Below are positions 50,401 to 59,036 of a stretch of DNA of 64,000 nucleotides, one piece after another. A program made the translations under genes and the position numbers. This DNA is from JBKECP01 sp047974765. GTDB taxonomy: Bacteria; Pseudomonadota; Gammaproteobacteria; Pseudomonadales; Halieaceae. Location: assembly GCA_047974765.1 (NCBI GenBank), contig JBKECP010000019.1:62001-126000 (forward strand). Direction: 5' to 3'. The notes below the pieces were generated by a model that had not been told where the DNA came from, ran no database searches, and was given only the letters and a program-made list of their open reading frames with translations. Position 1 is the first letter of the stretch, and each line of letters opens with the position of its first letter.

Positions 50401-51420
50401 ACAGCTGAAAAACCCCTGTTGCCCATCAATCCAGCGCCCGCTGCGGATGTGGATAAAGGTTCTGCTGATTTGTCCGCAGCAGATGCTGGTAATCAGGATG
50501 CCGGTTTTGCCTGGCCACGCTTAACCGTGGATATCGACTCATTGACTCGGCAGGGACGGCATTTTGGTGATTTACATTTTGAACTGAGCAACACACCCTG
50601 GGTGCTGCGCGCCAGTCATATCAGTGGGCGTATTGTCGGCATGAATTTTGGCACCAAAACGCCTGGTGAACTGAGCTGGAGTCGCGGGGAAAACAGTCTC
50701 AGCAGTCTGTCTGTGCGGTTTGAATATTCTGATCTGGCTGACGTGTTGAGGGAACTTGGTTATGAGCAGATTCTGGAGACTGAAGAGGGTGCTTTTGATA
50801 TTGCGCTGGAGTGGCCGGGATCACCTCAGGACTTCTCATTGGCAACAGTGCTTGGTCATATCGGCGTGTATATTGGCAGTGGTCGCTTTCTGAATGCACC
50901 TGCCAGTGCCTCTGGTACTTTGCGGGTGGTCAGCATCCTTAATCTGACGGAGATTGTACGCAGACTCAGTCTGACACATATGTTTGAGACTGGAGTCCCC
51001 TTTGACAAGGTGAAAGGAGAGCTTGTTTTTCACGGTGGCACAATAGAGGTGCCTGAACTGATTGTGCGTGGTGCCGCCAGCAGTTTCAGCTTCAGTGGTT
51101 TAAGCCCGGTTGTTGAGCAAACCATTCGGGGCGAAATGGTGGCGACACTGCCGGTGGCCAGTAATCTGCCCTGGGTGGCGGCGTTGGCCGGAGGACTGCC
51201 TGTGGCGGCTGGGGTGTTTGTGGTCAGCAAAATTTTTGAATCCCAGATGGATCGTATGAGCAGTGCGGTGTACTCAATCCAGGGAACCTGGGATGAACCT
51301 GAGGTGAGCTTCAATCATATCTTTGATATTGGCAGTGGCAGGAAAGAACCTGCCGAAGTATTGAAACAGCCTCCGGATACTACAACCAGTGAGGGTAACG
51401 ATACCGCTGCAGATCAATAA
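47425..51420 (+). CDS. yhdP: YhdP, AsmA-like intermembrane lipid transport protein
   Basis: A very long envelope protein (1331 residues) with one N-terminal transmembrane helix (about 18-40, 'LWCALLISIVVLACYVSLG'), a DUF3971 region and an AsmA-type C-terminus. The repetitive beta-strand body is expected to form a groove bridging inner and outer membranes for phospholipid transport, as for E. coli YhdP with TamB and YdbH. The C-terminal signature 'LGHIGVYIGSGRFLNAPASA' and a final hydrophobic region (about 1240-1265) are family-typical. Two starts are possible: ATG 47425 with AGGGA seven bases upstream, or ATG 47458. It follows rng as in Pseudomonas and converges on yjgA. Confidence 0.93.
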   Translation: MSGCAAPERQVMEHVFLHRLARTLWCALLISIVVLACYVSLGRLLVAAVDDYQAEIVDYLNQRLPFDISADNVEGRWRFFSPELVLKGLQLHFPNEAPVLALAEGRLRLDILRSLRLQSLQASRIHLGALDLPLTMDTDGRFYLTGFSSSSHNSQKQWLQDLLLNIEQLSLDDHRITLRFPSGQEQILNLDLTLYRQGSHRNISGHLQALKTGTLIRIEAQTLGNLFDADTVEVDTYLKLEDADIDALLEWSPGLLASLQARGNVDLEGWLRWRHGQPDIELRINSLGLQLSADDASWDIPLDKLAFSAALRSEDNRRSLYLSDLSMAYDDIGLDVSRLQMDYWSDSIRLRALDLPLAPLNYLLSESRLAGPTLTRVLTTLDSHAWLERFELSLDDIREPNRGWQLSARFDDLSVQPWRGAPGISNGRGFVELEPGRGQLLLDSEQVSMDFPSVYHHTLDFDAINATLDFDWDSQALLLRSGLITAHGEEGESRSIFSLHIPFAPTQTGIEMDLLVGLRDSQAQYRNKFLPAVLDPHLLRWLQNSLQSGLVHQGAFLWRGSLQQRAEHLRTVQLFFDVSETQLRYQPDWPPLTAVQGLVLIDDTNVSVWADSARLYRSHLQNLSAEAWRNERQKMQLAVRGAMSGAMADGLQLVQESPLSQMSGDVFDRWQADGNLDLTLDLKLDLSRDGHEPQVEVNATLADVDLDTGPLALAVDELAGQVSYHSEQGFNSKGLKGRLWGEPLMIQLGHDHHAGVAASVNAVRINLDTTVPADHLQTWLGLPQDVRFARGSTAVQAVLKMVPESAPTLHVNTDLSNLAITAPVPFYKTAADKLPLSLDVQLAQDFTHLSLMLDEQFDTTLLFDRHWQLEGGVVAFNERAGTVNAGELQLLGTIDAIAIEPWQQLYQKLAGKKQSQLPERPELRIDKLHIGQLNMRALQLQNLTLNGRMSSKTGLSLSISNHWLAGDLQLQADYKQGSLSLSHLSLDDLWKLTAEKPLLPINPAPAADVDKGSADLSAADAGNQDAGFAWPRLTVDIDSLTRQGRHFGDLHFELSNTPWVLRASHISGRIVGMNFGTKTPGELSWSRGENSLSSLSVRFEYSDLADVLRELGYEQILETEEGAFDIALEWPGSPQDFSLATVLGHIGVYIGSGRFLNAPASASGTLRVVSILNLTEIVRRLSLTHMFETGVPFDKVKGELVFHGGTIEVPELIVRGAASSFSFSGLSPVVEQTIRGEMVATLPVASNLPWVAALAGGLPVAAGVFVVSKIFESQMDRMSSAVYSIQGTWDEPEVSFNHIFDIGSGRKEPAEVLKQPPDTTTSEGNDTAADQ

Positions 51421-51450
51421 AGGCAGGCAGCTGGACTCTGGCAGTCGTGT

Positions 51451-51978
51451 TTATTCATTTTCCTGTAACTGTCGCAAATAGCGAAACAGCTTGCGACTGG
51501 CTGCCGGTGGCTGGCCATGACGGTTTTCACGCTGATGTTGTAACAGTAATTGCCGCAGATGCTGACGATCTGCCTGGGGCCAGCGTGACATGATCTGCTC
51601 AATAGCCGTTGTGCCTTTTTGCAGCAGTTCATCACGCAGCTGTTCCAATTGATGAAAACGGTCTTTGCTTTGGCGTTCCTGCTGGAACAGACTCTCAAGA
51701 GCCTGTTCTATCGGGACCGGGTCGATATTGCGCATCAGTTTGCCGATAAACTGCATGTGTCGCCGACGGGCACTGTTGGAGTGAATTGAACGCGCTTCTA
51801 TGACTGCCTGACGAAGTGATGTTTCTTCAATAGGTATTTTTTTAAGCTGCTTGTCACTGAGTTCAGTAAGACGCTCTCCCAGAGCCTGCAATGCGTTCAT
51901 TTGCCGTTTGCGGGCACTTTTGCTGGGTGCTTCGTCTTCTGTCTCGAAATCGGCGTCGGTGTTGTTAATGTCAATCAT
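51451..51978 (-). CDS. yjgA: DarP/YjgA, ribosome-associated 50S assembly factor
   Basis: 175 residues, strongly charged and helical. 'KSARKRQMNALQALGERLTE' and 'SNSARRRHMQFIGKLMRNID' are the conserved segments of the YjgA (DUF615) family, which promotes late 50S subunit maturation. Starts 6 bp after the mgtE stop on the same strand. In Pseudomonas the gene is flanked by tldD and pmbA; neither is here. Confidence 0.93.
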   Translation of the reverse strand: MIDINNTDADFETEDEAPSKSARKRQMNALQALGERLTELSDKQLKKIPIEETSLRQAVIEARSIHSNSARRRHMQFIGKLMRNIDPVPIEQALESLFQQERQSKDRFHQLEQLRDELLQKGTTAIEQIMSRWPQADRQHLRQLLLQHQRENRHGQPPAASRKLFRYLRQLQENE

Positions 51979-51983
51979 CGTAT

Positions 51984-53339
51984 TTAACCGTAAAAGAGTG
52001 TTGCCAACCCGAGAAAGGCGACAAAACCCACCACATCGGTCACGGTTGTCAGCACTACACCGCCGGCCAGCGCCGGATCAATATTCATTTTTTTCATCAG
52101 CAGGGGCAGGGCGGCACCGGTAAAGCCTGCGGTGACCAGGTTGATCACCATGGCAGCAGCGATAATCATGCCGATATTCCAGTCGTCAAACCACAGGGCT
52201 GCGGCAACGGCGACCACCGCTGCCCACAATACACCATTGATCAGGCCAACTGCCAACTCCCGATTGATTAGCCAGATTCCGTTGCTTCGACTGATATGGC
52301 CCATTGCCATCCCGCGCACCAGTACAGTCAGTGTCTGGGTACCGGCGATACCTCCCATCGAGGCTACAATTGGCATTAGTACAGCCAGAGCAACGACTTT
52401 TTCGATAGTACCCTGAAAAAGGTTGATGACTGATGCGGCAACAAAAGCGGTAATCAGATTGATACCCAGCCAGATAGCCCGGTGATAGGCCGTGCGAAGC
52501 ACAGGGGCAAAGGTATCGGTATCCTCGTTGAGGCCAGCCATTGATTTTAGTGAGTGATCGGCACCTTCGCGGATAACATCAACTACATCGTCAATAGTGA
52601 TACGGCCGAGCAAAAAACCTTCTTCGTCAACCACTGGTGCCGATACCCAATCGTTGCGCTCAAACAGGCGCGCCACGTCGTTGTCCTGCATATAGGCGGA
52701 AATGGGTTCGACATCGGTGTCCATCATCTCGCGCACGGTGCGTGAGGGGTCTGATACCAGCAGAGTGCGCAAAGGCAATAAGCCGATAAAACGATCTTCC
52801 CGATTGACTACAATCAGGGAGTCAGTCATTGGCGGAATCTCTTCATGTCGACGCAGATAACGCAATACCACATCCAGAGTCAGAGGTGCCCGGATGGTAA
52901 TGGTATCGGTGTTCATCAGACCACCGGCAGAATCATCCGGGTAGTGCAGCACACGTTCCAGCCGGGCACGATCCTGGTGATCCATGGATTCAAGCACTTC
53001 CCGCGTTACCCGATCAGGCAGTTGTTGCAGGATGTCAACCACATCATCGTCATCAAGGTGCTCAGTGATTTGGGCAACTTCTTCAGCATCCATGTCACTG
53101 AGGAAATGTGAGCGCAGCTCATCTGAGAGCTCATTAATCACATCGCCCTCGTTTTCAAGCTCGACCAGGCGCCACAAAATCAGACGGTATTTGGGCGGCG
53201 TGGACTCAAGCAAGTGAGCGACATCTGCCGGGGGCAGACCATTGAGCATCCGTTTGACATCGACGAAGGTGCCTTCCTCCAGCGCGGCCGACAGGCGGTC
53301 GAGTTGTTGCTGGGCTTTGGGCGTTATTGGTTGCGACAT
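51984..53339 (-). CDS. mgtE: MgtE-family magnesium transporter
   Basis: 451 residues: cytosolic N domain (about 1-130), two CBS domains (about 140-260) that sense Mg2+, a plug helix and a C-terminal five-helix channel domain (about 290-451). The channel domain contains 'LAVLMPIVASMGGIAGTQTL', 'PLLMKKMNIDPALAGGVVLT' and 'TDVVGF', the selectivity region of MgtE. Probably co-transcribed with yjgA. A strong hairpin upstream separates it from ilvE. Confidence 0.95.
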   Translation of the reverse strand: MSQPITPKAQQQLDRLSAALEEGTFVDVKRMLNGLPPADVAHLLESTPPKYRLILWRLVELENEGDVINELSDELRSHFLSDMDAEEVAQITEHLDDDDVVDILQQLPDRVTREVLESMDHQDRARLERVLHYPDDSAGGLMNTDTITIRAPLTLDVVLRYLRRHEEIPPMTDSLIVVNREDRFIGLLPLRTLLVSDPSRTVREMMDTDVEPISAYMQDNDVARLFERNDWVSAPVVDEEGFLLGRITIDDVVDVIREGADHSLKSMAGLNEDTDTFAPVLRTAYHRAIWLGINLITAFVAASVINLFQGTIEKVVALAVLMPIVASMGGIAGTQTLTVLVRGMAMGHISRSNGIWLINRELAVGLINGVLWAAVVAVAAALWFDDWNIGMIIAAAMVINLVTAGFTGAALPLLMKKMNIDPALAGGVVLTTVTDVVGFVAFLGLATLFYG

Positions 53340-53419
53340 CGTTCGGATTCCTTGAACAAACCGGCAGGATTACCGGAGGTCAATTATCCAAAAAAGTACC
53401 GGTGGCAACAATGTGAAAG

Positions 53420-53447
53420 ACTTTGCAGAAAAAGTTTTCTGCAAAGT
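53420..53447 (-). terminator. 13-bp perfect hairpin between ilvE and mgtE
   Basis: ACTTTGCAGAAAA and TTTTCTGCAAAGT are perfect inverse repeats with only two bases between, giving a long stem. On the transcribed strand it is followed by CTTTCACATT. Likely the ilvE terminator, though its position in the mgtE leader would also allow a role there. Confidence 0.55.
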
Positions 53448-53507
53448 ACTCAGGAAAGCATCTGTGTGCTGTAACTGGCCGTGTGCGGGAGTTGAGGGTG
53501 ATCAGTT

Positions 53508-54578
53508 TCAGTTCTCTACGGGTACTACCCACCCAAAGGGATCCGGTGCGTTGCCGTATTGAATAGCCATCAGCTCATCAAACAGGTGTTTTGCCACCGG
53601 ACCGGTCTCACCCTGGTTGATACGGTATTCCTTGTCCTGCATGGCGATCAGGCCAACGGGAGATACCACCGCAGCGGTACCGCAACCAAATACCTCGGTA
53701 ATTTTTCCACTGTTGATATCAGCCAGAATCTGATGAATATCAACTTTTGCTTCCTCTACCTCATAGCCCAGAGTGGGTGCCAGCTTCAGTAGGGAGTCGC
53801 GGGTAATACCTGCCAGAATGGAGCCATTGAGCTGCGGTGTTTTAATCAGCTTGCCATCATAGACAAAGCAGATATTCATCGCGCCAACCTCTTCGACATA
53901 GCGGCCTTCAATGGCATCCAGCCACAATACCTGGGTATAGCCTTTTTTGGCGGCAGCTTCACTGCAATAGAGGCTGGCAGCGTAATTGCCGCCGGTTTTG
54001 GCTTCACCAACGCCGCCTTTGACGGCGCGGCGGTATTGGTGCGATACATAAACTGATACTGGATTAAAACCCTGCGGATAGTAGGGACCGGCCGGGCCGG
54101 TAATAATATAGTGCAGGTAGCTGGCTGCGGCTCCCAGGCCCAGTTTGGGTGTGGTTGCAATCATGGTGGGGCGGATATAGAGCGAAGAGCCGTTATCTGC
54201 AGGTACCCAGGCGCTGTCCAGCCCGACCAGTTGCTTCATGGCCTCGACATGAAGGGTCGTGTCGACCTCAGGCATGACCATGCGGGTTGCCGAACGATTG
54301 AAGCGGGCGGCATTCTCCTGTGGGCGAAAGAGGTTAATACCACCATCTTTGCGCCGATAGGCTTTTAAACCTTCAAAGATCTCCTGACTGTAATGCAGTA
54401 CAGCCGCTGCGGGATGCAGTGATAGTGCTTTTAGTGGATGAATCTGTGCGCTGTGCCAGTTACGCTCTGTATCATGGCTCTGGCTGAACATGTGATCCGC
54501 AAAACCAGTACCAAAAGTATATTTTTCCGGGCAGTGTCCCCGTTGATCTTCAGGTAGCGCATTTATTTCTATAGTCAT
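53508..54578 (-). CDS. ilvE: Branched-chain amino acid aminotransferase
   Basis: This PLP enzyme interconverts Leu/Ile/Val and their 2-oxo acids. At 356 residues it belongs to the longer, BCAT-II-like class rather than the 309-residue E. coli type. 'LHYSQEIFEGLKAYRRKDGG' and 'GGVGEAKTGGNYAASL' (Lys194 is the likely PLP lysine) are hallmarks, as is 'GTAAVVSPVG' near the end. Start ATG 54578 begins the family sequence 'MTIEI'; a GTG at 54587 is in frame. It stands alone between mgtE and ptsO. Confidence 0.94.
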   Translation of the reverse strand: MTIEINALPEDQRGHCPEKYTFGTGFADHMFSQSHDTERNWHSAQIHPLKALSLHPAAAVLHYSQEIFEGLKAYRRKDGGINLFRPQENAARFNRSATRMVMPEVDTTLHVEAMKQLVGLDSAWVPADNGSSLYIRPTMIATTPKLGLGAAASYLHYIITGPAGPYYPQGFNPVSVYVSHQYRRAVKGGVGEAKTGGNYAASLYCSEAAAKKGYTQVLWLDAIEGRYVEEVGAMNICFVYDGKLIKTPQLNGSILAGITRDSLLKLAPTLGYEVEEAKVDIHQILADINSGKITEVFGCGTAAVVSPVGLIAMQDKEYRINQGETGPVAKHLFDELMAIQYGNAPDPFGWVVPVEN

Positions 54579-54680
54579 GGCAAACACTTATTTTGTGTTG
54601 GATGAAACGTTATTAAACAGTTTGCTGAACTTACCAGCACGGATACCTTATTAACAGTATCTTTAATCTGTTGCAGTGTT

Positions 54681-54950
54681 TTATTCGGCTTCGTCAAAAC
54701 GGTTTTCGATCAGATGGGTAATGGCCTGTAGGGCTTCGTTTTCATCACTGCCTTCGATGCGTAAATCAATACGGCTGCCCTTGCCTGCAGCGAGCATCAT
54801 CACCGACATGATACTTTTACCGTCGACAAAGTTGCCATCCCGACCAATCTGGATAGAGCTGGAAAATGCCGAGGCACAGCTGACAAATTTGGCTGCGGCA
54901 CGTGCGTGCAGGCCGAGCTTGTTGATAATGGTTGCCTGGGTTTCAATCAC
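54681..54950 (-). CDS. ptsO: NPr, phosphocarrier of the nitrogen PTS
   Basis: An 89-residue HPr-like protein. 'ETQATIINKLGLHARAAAKF' contains the phosphorylated His15; 'GKSIMSVMMLAAGKGSRI' is the conserved second half. NPr passes phosphate from EI-Ntr to EIIA-Ntr (PtsN). GTG start, 13 bp after rapZ, giving the order rpoN-hpf-ptsN-rapZ-ptsO. Confidence 0.95.
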   Translation of the reverse strand: MIETQATIINKLGLHARAAAKFVSCASAFSSSIQIGRDGNFVDGKSIMSVMMLAAGKGSRIDLRIEGSDENEALQAITHLIENRFDEAE

Positions 54951-54963
54951 AGTATGTGCCGCT

Positions 54964-55818
54964 CTATTGCAGTTCCCGGTGACGGATATGGACCTGGGGA
55001 AGTTGTTGTTGATATCGCTGATACAGTCTGTCTGCCAGGTATACTGATCGATGTTGTCCGCCGGTACAACCGATCGAAATTGTCATATAACTGCGATTAC
55101 TGTCGGCATAGGCCGGCAGCCAGCGATCGAGATAGCCACAGATGCTGTTAAACAGCTCGGTGGTTTCCTGCCTGCTCTCAAGAAATTCATGCACTGGTGC
55201 GTCGAGGCCGTTTTGCAGGCGTAATTCACGGACCCAGTGAGGGTTGGGCAGCATGCGGGCATCAAAAACCAGATCAGAGTCTGTTGGTACCCCCCGCTTG
55301 AAACCAAAAGACTGAATCAACAGTGACATACGTCCGCCACTGGTGCCAAGCAGACGTTGTTTGATGGCGTTGCGCAGCTCGTAGATTGTCATCTGGCTGG
55401 TGTCCAGTGAGAGCGTGGCATCCAGTGCAATGGGTTCAAGCAGTTTACGCTCGTAAGCAATTGCCTCCGCCAGCGGGGTGGCGCCATTACTCAGGGGGTG
55501 TTTGCGACGGGTTTCACTGAAGCGTTTGATCAGAACATTATCCAACGCATCCAAAAACAGAATGCGCCGTTCACCGCTATCTGGCAGAGAATCAATAATC
55601 GAGGCAAAGGCACTCAGATCCTTCCAGGTATTGCGGGCATCGATGCAGACCGCTGCACCACGATATTGGGTGAAGTCATCGCGGGTGGTCTGTTCCATCA
55701 GCGCAGGTAACAAAACCAGCGGCAGATTATCGATGCAATAGTAGCCTTCGTCTTCAAGCTGGTGCAGGGCAGTACTTTTACCAGAGCCTGAGCGGCCACT
55801 GATGATCACCAGCTCCAC
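54964..55818 (-). CDS. rapZ: RapZ, RNase adapter / P-loop nucleotide-binding protein
   Basis: 284 residues: an N-terminal kinase-like domain with Walker A GRSGSGKST (8-16) and a C-terminal domain with 'ISIGCTGGQHRSVYLADRLY', the sensor region for glucosamine-6-phosphate in E. coli, where RapZ steers RNase E to the GlmZ sRNA. GTG start with AGGGA six bases upstream. Lies between ptsN and ptsO. Confidence 0.96.
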   Translation of the reverse strand: MELVIISGRSGSGKSTALHQLEDEGYYCIDNLPLVLLPALMEQTTRDDFTQYRGAAVCIDARNTWKDLSAFASIIDSLPDSGERRILFLDALDNVLIKRFSETRRKHPLSNGATPLAEAIAYERKLLEPIALDATLSLDTSQMTIYELRNAIKQRLLGTSGGRMSLLIQSFGFKRGVPTDSDLVFDARMLPNPHWVRELRLQNGLDAPVHEFLESRQETTELFNSICGYLDRWLPAYADSNRSYMTISIGCTGGQHRSVYLADRLYQRYQQQLPQVHIRHRELQ

Positions 55819-55827
55819 GGCAAATCC

Positions 55828-56286
55828 CTATGCAGACCAGCTTGTCATTAGCTGGTAGAGCTGCCCGGCATCGGTTGCTTCACGCAGTGCCTGGCAGAAA
55901 GCCTCCTGGCCAAACAGGCCGGCAACCCGGGCCAGAATATCCAGGTGGGTCTGCTGTGCCTCCTCGGGGACCAGCAGCACAAACAGTAAATCCACAGGTT
56001 GATTGTCGGGGGCTTCGTACTCGATGGCCTCATCCAGGCTCAACAGACTGCCCAGCGGCTCGGGGCAGTTGGCAATGCGGCAATGGGGAATGGCAATTCC
56101 CTTGCCAAAACCGGTGCTGCCCAAACGCTCACGGGCAATCAGCTGGCTGAAAATTTCAGCAGAGGCAAGTTCCTGCTGGTTTTCACTGATGAGCTCGGCA
56201 ATGGTTTCAAACAGACGTTTTTTAGAGCCACCGGACACACGACAAAGCGTGCGCTCGGGGCTCAGTATTTCACTCAGATTTTGCAT
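55828..56286 (-). CDS. ptsN: EIIA-Ntr, regulatory nitrogen PTS component
   Basis: 152 residues. The phospho-accepting His68 lies in 'GFGKGIAIPHCRIANC', the family signature. PtsN balances K+ transport, nitrogen and envelope functions rather than carrying sugar. Located 9 bp after hpf in the rpoN cluster. Confidence 0.96.
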   Translation of the reverse strand: MQNLSEILSPERTLCRVSGGSKKRLFETIAELISENQQELASAEIFSQLIARERLGSTGFGKGIAIPHCRIANCPEPLGSLLSLDEAIEYEAPDNQPVDLLFVLLVPEEAQQTHLDILARVAGLFGQEAFCQALREATDAGQLYQLMTSWSA

Positions 56287-56295
56287 GGTTGAATT

Positions 56296-56583
56296 TTAGC
56301 GGCCTCGGGCCTTTTCTTTGTGTTTAATCAGTTGCCGGTCGAGTTTGTCGGCCAGAGCATCAATGGCTGAATACATATCCTCAGACTCAGCTGCAGCAAA
56401 AATATCTGCACCTGAGATATGGATATTTGCTTCGGCCTTTTGTATCAGCTTTTCTACAATCAGGGTGACTTCGGTATTGGTGATTTGATCAAAATGTCGT
56501 TGCAAACGTTCAAATTTGCTCTGTACATAGTCACGAAGTGCATTAGTGACTTCGACATGATGACCGCTGATATTCAGTTGCAT
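56296..56583 (-). CDS. hpf: Short-form ribosome hibernation promoting factor
   Basis: 95 residues, 'MQLNISGHHVEVTNALRDYV' and 'TLIVEKLIQKAEANIHISGA', the short HPF/YfiA type that works with RMF to form 100S ribosomes. Start ATG 56583 has AGGAG seven bases upstream; an upstream ATG at 56628 would add 15 unrelated residues. Directly after rpoN. Confidence 0.95.
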   Translation of the reverse strand: MQLNISGHHVEVTNALRDYVQSKFERLQRHFDQITNTEVTLIVEKLIQKAEANIHISGADIFAAAESEDMYSAIDALADKLDRQLIKHKEKARGR

Positions 56584-56660
56584 AGGTAACTCCTTCTTCT
56601 GGATGAACCGGATTTTACCGGTACTCATCGATACACCGGGGTGTATCGTTAAATATTAGC

Positions 56661-58154
56661 TTATATTAGTCTTTTGCGCTCATTCGAAGGTGGAATAAAA
56701 AGTGTGTCCCGATATTTGGCAATTGTCCGTCTGGCAACCTTAATACCCTGCTCATCCAGCAGTTGAGCAATTTTGCTGTCGCTGAGTGGCTTGCGGGGGT
56801 TTTCGGCGGCAACCAGTTTTTTTATCAATGCCCGAATGGCTGTCGATGAACATTCGCCGCCGCTGGCTGTACTGACATGGCTGGAAAAAAAGTACTTCAG
56901 CTCAAAGATGCCTCGGGGAGTGTGCATATACTTGCGCGTGGTTACGCGCGAAATTGTAGACTCATGCATGTCAATGGTTTCGGCGATATCGTGCAGTACC
57001 AGTGGTTTCATTGCTTCTTCGCCATATTCAAGAAACTGTGTCTGGTGCTCGACTATTTTGCTGGCCACCTTCATCAGTGTTTCATTTCTGCTTTGCAGGC
57101 TCTTCAAAAACCAGCGGGCTTCCTGCAGGTTGTCTTTGAGGAAGGTATTGTCGGCGCTGCTGTCGGCTCGTTTGATCAGGCTGGCATAGTCGTTGTTGAT
57201 GCGCAAGCGCGGTGCAATATCGGGGTTGAGTTCTACGATCCAGCGCTCATTTTGCTTGCGCACAAACACATCGGGAATAATGTATTCAGTTGATTCATCC
57301 ACCGCCGACAGGCCGGGGTAGGGATCGAGCGTGCGGATCAGTGTCAGCGCATGACGCAGTTCATCTTCAGACAGCCTTGCACGACGCATGATCTGCTTGT
57401 AGTCACCGGCACCCAGCTGATTCATATAGCGGTTGAGAATCAGGCGGGCCTGATCCAGATGAGGCGTATTCTTTGGCAGCTGTGACAGTTGTACCAGCAG
57501 GCATTCCTGTAAATCGCGAGTGCATACGCCTGGCGGGTCAAACTGCTGCAGGCAGTGCAGTACAGCAATTACTTCATCGAGTTCAATATCAAGTTTAGGT
57601 GTCAGCGCCTCACAAATATCTTCAGGGCTGGTGCTCAAACGACCGTTTTCATCGGTGGTATCAATCAGGGCCAGCGCGATAATACGGTCGATATCGGACA
57701 GGCGGGTCAGGTTGAGCTGCCAGCGTAGTTGATCCTGGAGGGAATCGACGTTGGCATTGCGGGAGTCGTGATCACCGTCGATTTCTTCTGCCGGTGGCGG
57801 GTTTGATGAAGAAGGCAGAAGATCGTCCCACTGGACATCCACCGGTAAATCTTCCGGTATGGCCATTTCCCAGTCCGTCGGGCTTTCGGCTTCGTCGCTG
57901 GCGCTGCGCTCAAGGCTTTCCAGAGGGCCGTCACTGCTGACAGGTACCTCATCCTGAAGCTGTTGATCGTTGTCCTGATTCGTGGACGAGGCCGTTTCGT
58001 CCTCGATCATCTCCAGCATGGGGTTGGCATCCAGTGCCTGCTGGATCTCCTGCTGTAGATCCAGGGTGCTCAGCTGCAGCAGACGAATAGCCTGTTGCAA
58101 CTGGGGCGTCATGGTCAGCTGTTGGCCAAGTTTTAGCTGGAGTGACTGCTTCAT
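56661..58154 (-). CDS. rpoN: RNA polymerase sigma-54 factor
   Basis: 497 residues. Region I 'LQLKLGQQLTMTPQLQQAIR' at the N-terminus, an acidic region II (about 50-130), the core-binding domain, and the RpoN box 'ARRTIAKYRDTL' near the C-terminus that reads the -24 element. Start ATG 58154 is where the family begins, although the frame is open 51 codons further upstream. It follows lptB, and its operon partners (hpf, ptsN, rapZ, ptsO) link it to nitrogen and carbon control. Confidence 0.97.
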   Translation of the reverse strand: MKQSLQLKLGQQLTMTPQLQQAIRLLQLSTLDLQQEIQQALDANPMLEMIEDETASSTNQDNDQQLQDEVPVSSDGPLESLERSASDEAESPTDWEMAIPEDLPVDVQWDDLLPSSSNPPPAEEIDGDHDSRNANVDSLQDQLRWQLNLTRLSDIDRIIALALIDTTDENGRLSTSPEDICEALTPKLDIELDEVIAVLHCLQQFDPPGVCTRDLQECLLVQLSQLPKNTPHLDQARLILNRYMNQLGAGDYKQIMRRARLSEDELRHALTLIRTLDPYPGLSAVDESTEYIIPDVFVRKQNERWIVELNPDIAPRLRINNDYASLIKRADSSADNTFLKDNLQEARWFLKSLQSRNETLMKVASKIVEHQTQFLEYGEEAMKPLVLHDIAETIDMHESTISRVTTRKYMHTPRGIFELKYFFSSHVSTASGGECSSTAIRALIKKLVAAENPRKPLSDSKIAQLLDEQGIKVARRTIAKYRDTLFIPPSNERKRLI

Positions 58155-58310
58155 GGCTTTTGTTCTGGCAACCTCAATACCACGGGTAAAATGTTTCGTG
58201 CCGTATAATGATTCCCAGTTTAGCCCCGGCTCTGGAAAATTAGCAACCGCTGGCGTGATATTTGCTTGTGCAGATCTGGAAGTGGGCATCCGGTAATTGT
58301 GAGACAAGTC

Positions 58311-59036
58311 TCAAAGTCGGAATTGATCACCGAGATAGACCCGGCGCACATTTTGATTGGCCAGAATAGCTTCGGCACCACCTTCGGCGATGATGTGACC
58401 TTCGCCAACGATAAAAGCCTTTTCACAGATGTCGAGTGTCTCACGCACATTGTGATCGGTGATCAGTACACCGATACCCCGATCCCGAAGCTGGCGGATG
58501 ATTTGTTTGATATCGTTGACTGAAATCGGATCAACACCGGCAAAGGGTTCATCCAGCAAAATAAAATCCGGCTCGGTGGCCAGTGCACGGGCAATCTCGA
58601 CCCGTCGCCGTTCACCGCCAGACAAAGCCTGGCCGAGGCTGTCGCGCAGGTGAGCAACATGAAACTCTTCCAACAGGGCGTTACAGCGCTGTCGGCGCTC
58701 CCTGCGACTCAGGTCCGGGCGGGTTTCAAGAATGGACAAAATATTATTGCCCACAGTCAGTTTGCGAAAAATAGAGGCTTCCTGGGGCAGATAGCCGATA
58801 CCGTGCCGGGCCCGCTCGTGCATGGGCAGCGGGGTGATATCTTCACCATTGAGTTCAATATAGCCATTATCTGCACGGATAATGCCTACAATCATATAAA
58901 AGCAAGTGGTTTTGCCCGCACCATTGGGGCCCAGCAAGCCGACAATCTGGCCGCTTTCGAGCTGTAACGAGACATCCTGAACAACCTGCCGCCCACGATA
59001 GGCTTTGGCCAGATTACGGGCGATCAGTTGAGCCAT
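58311..59036 (-). CDS. lptB: LptB, ATPase of the LPS transport machine
   Basis: A 241-residue cytoplasmic ABC ATPase that powers LPS extraction with LptFG. Walker A GPNGAGKT (36-43), signature 'LSGGERRRVEIARAL', Walker B 'FILLDEPFAGVDP' and switch His in 'VLITDHNVRETL' are all present. Start ATG 59036 with GGGAG five bases upstream; overlaps lptA by 23 bp. Confidence 0.97.
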   Translation of the reverse strand: MAQLIARNLAKAYRGRQVVQDVSLQLESGQIVGLLGPNGAGKTTCFYMIVGIIRADNGYIELNGEDITPLPMHERARHGIGYLPQEASIFRKLTVGNNILSILETRPDLSRRERRQRCNALLEEFHVAHLRDSLGQALSGGERRRVEIARALATEPDFILLDEPFAGVDPISVNDIKQIIRQLRDRGIGVLITDHNVRETLDICEKAFIVGEGHIIAEGGAEAILANQNVRRVYLGDQFRL

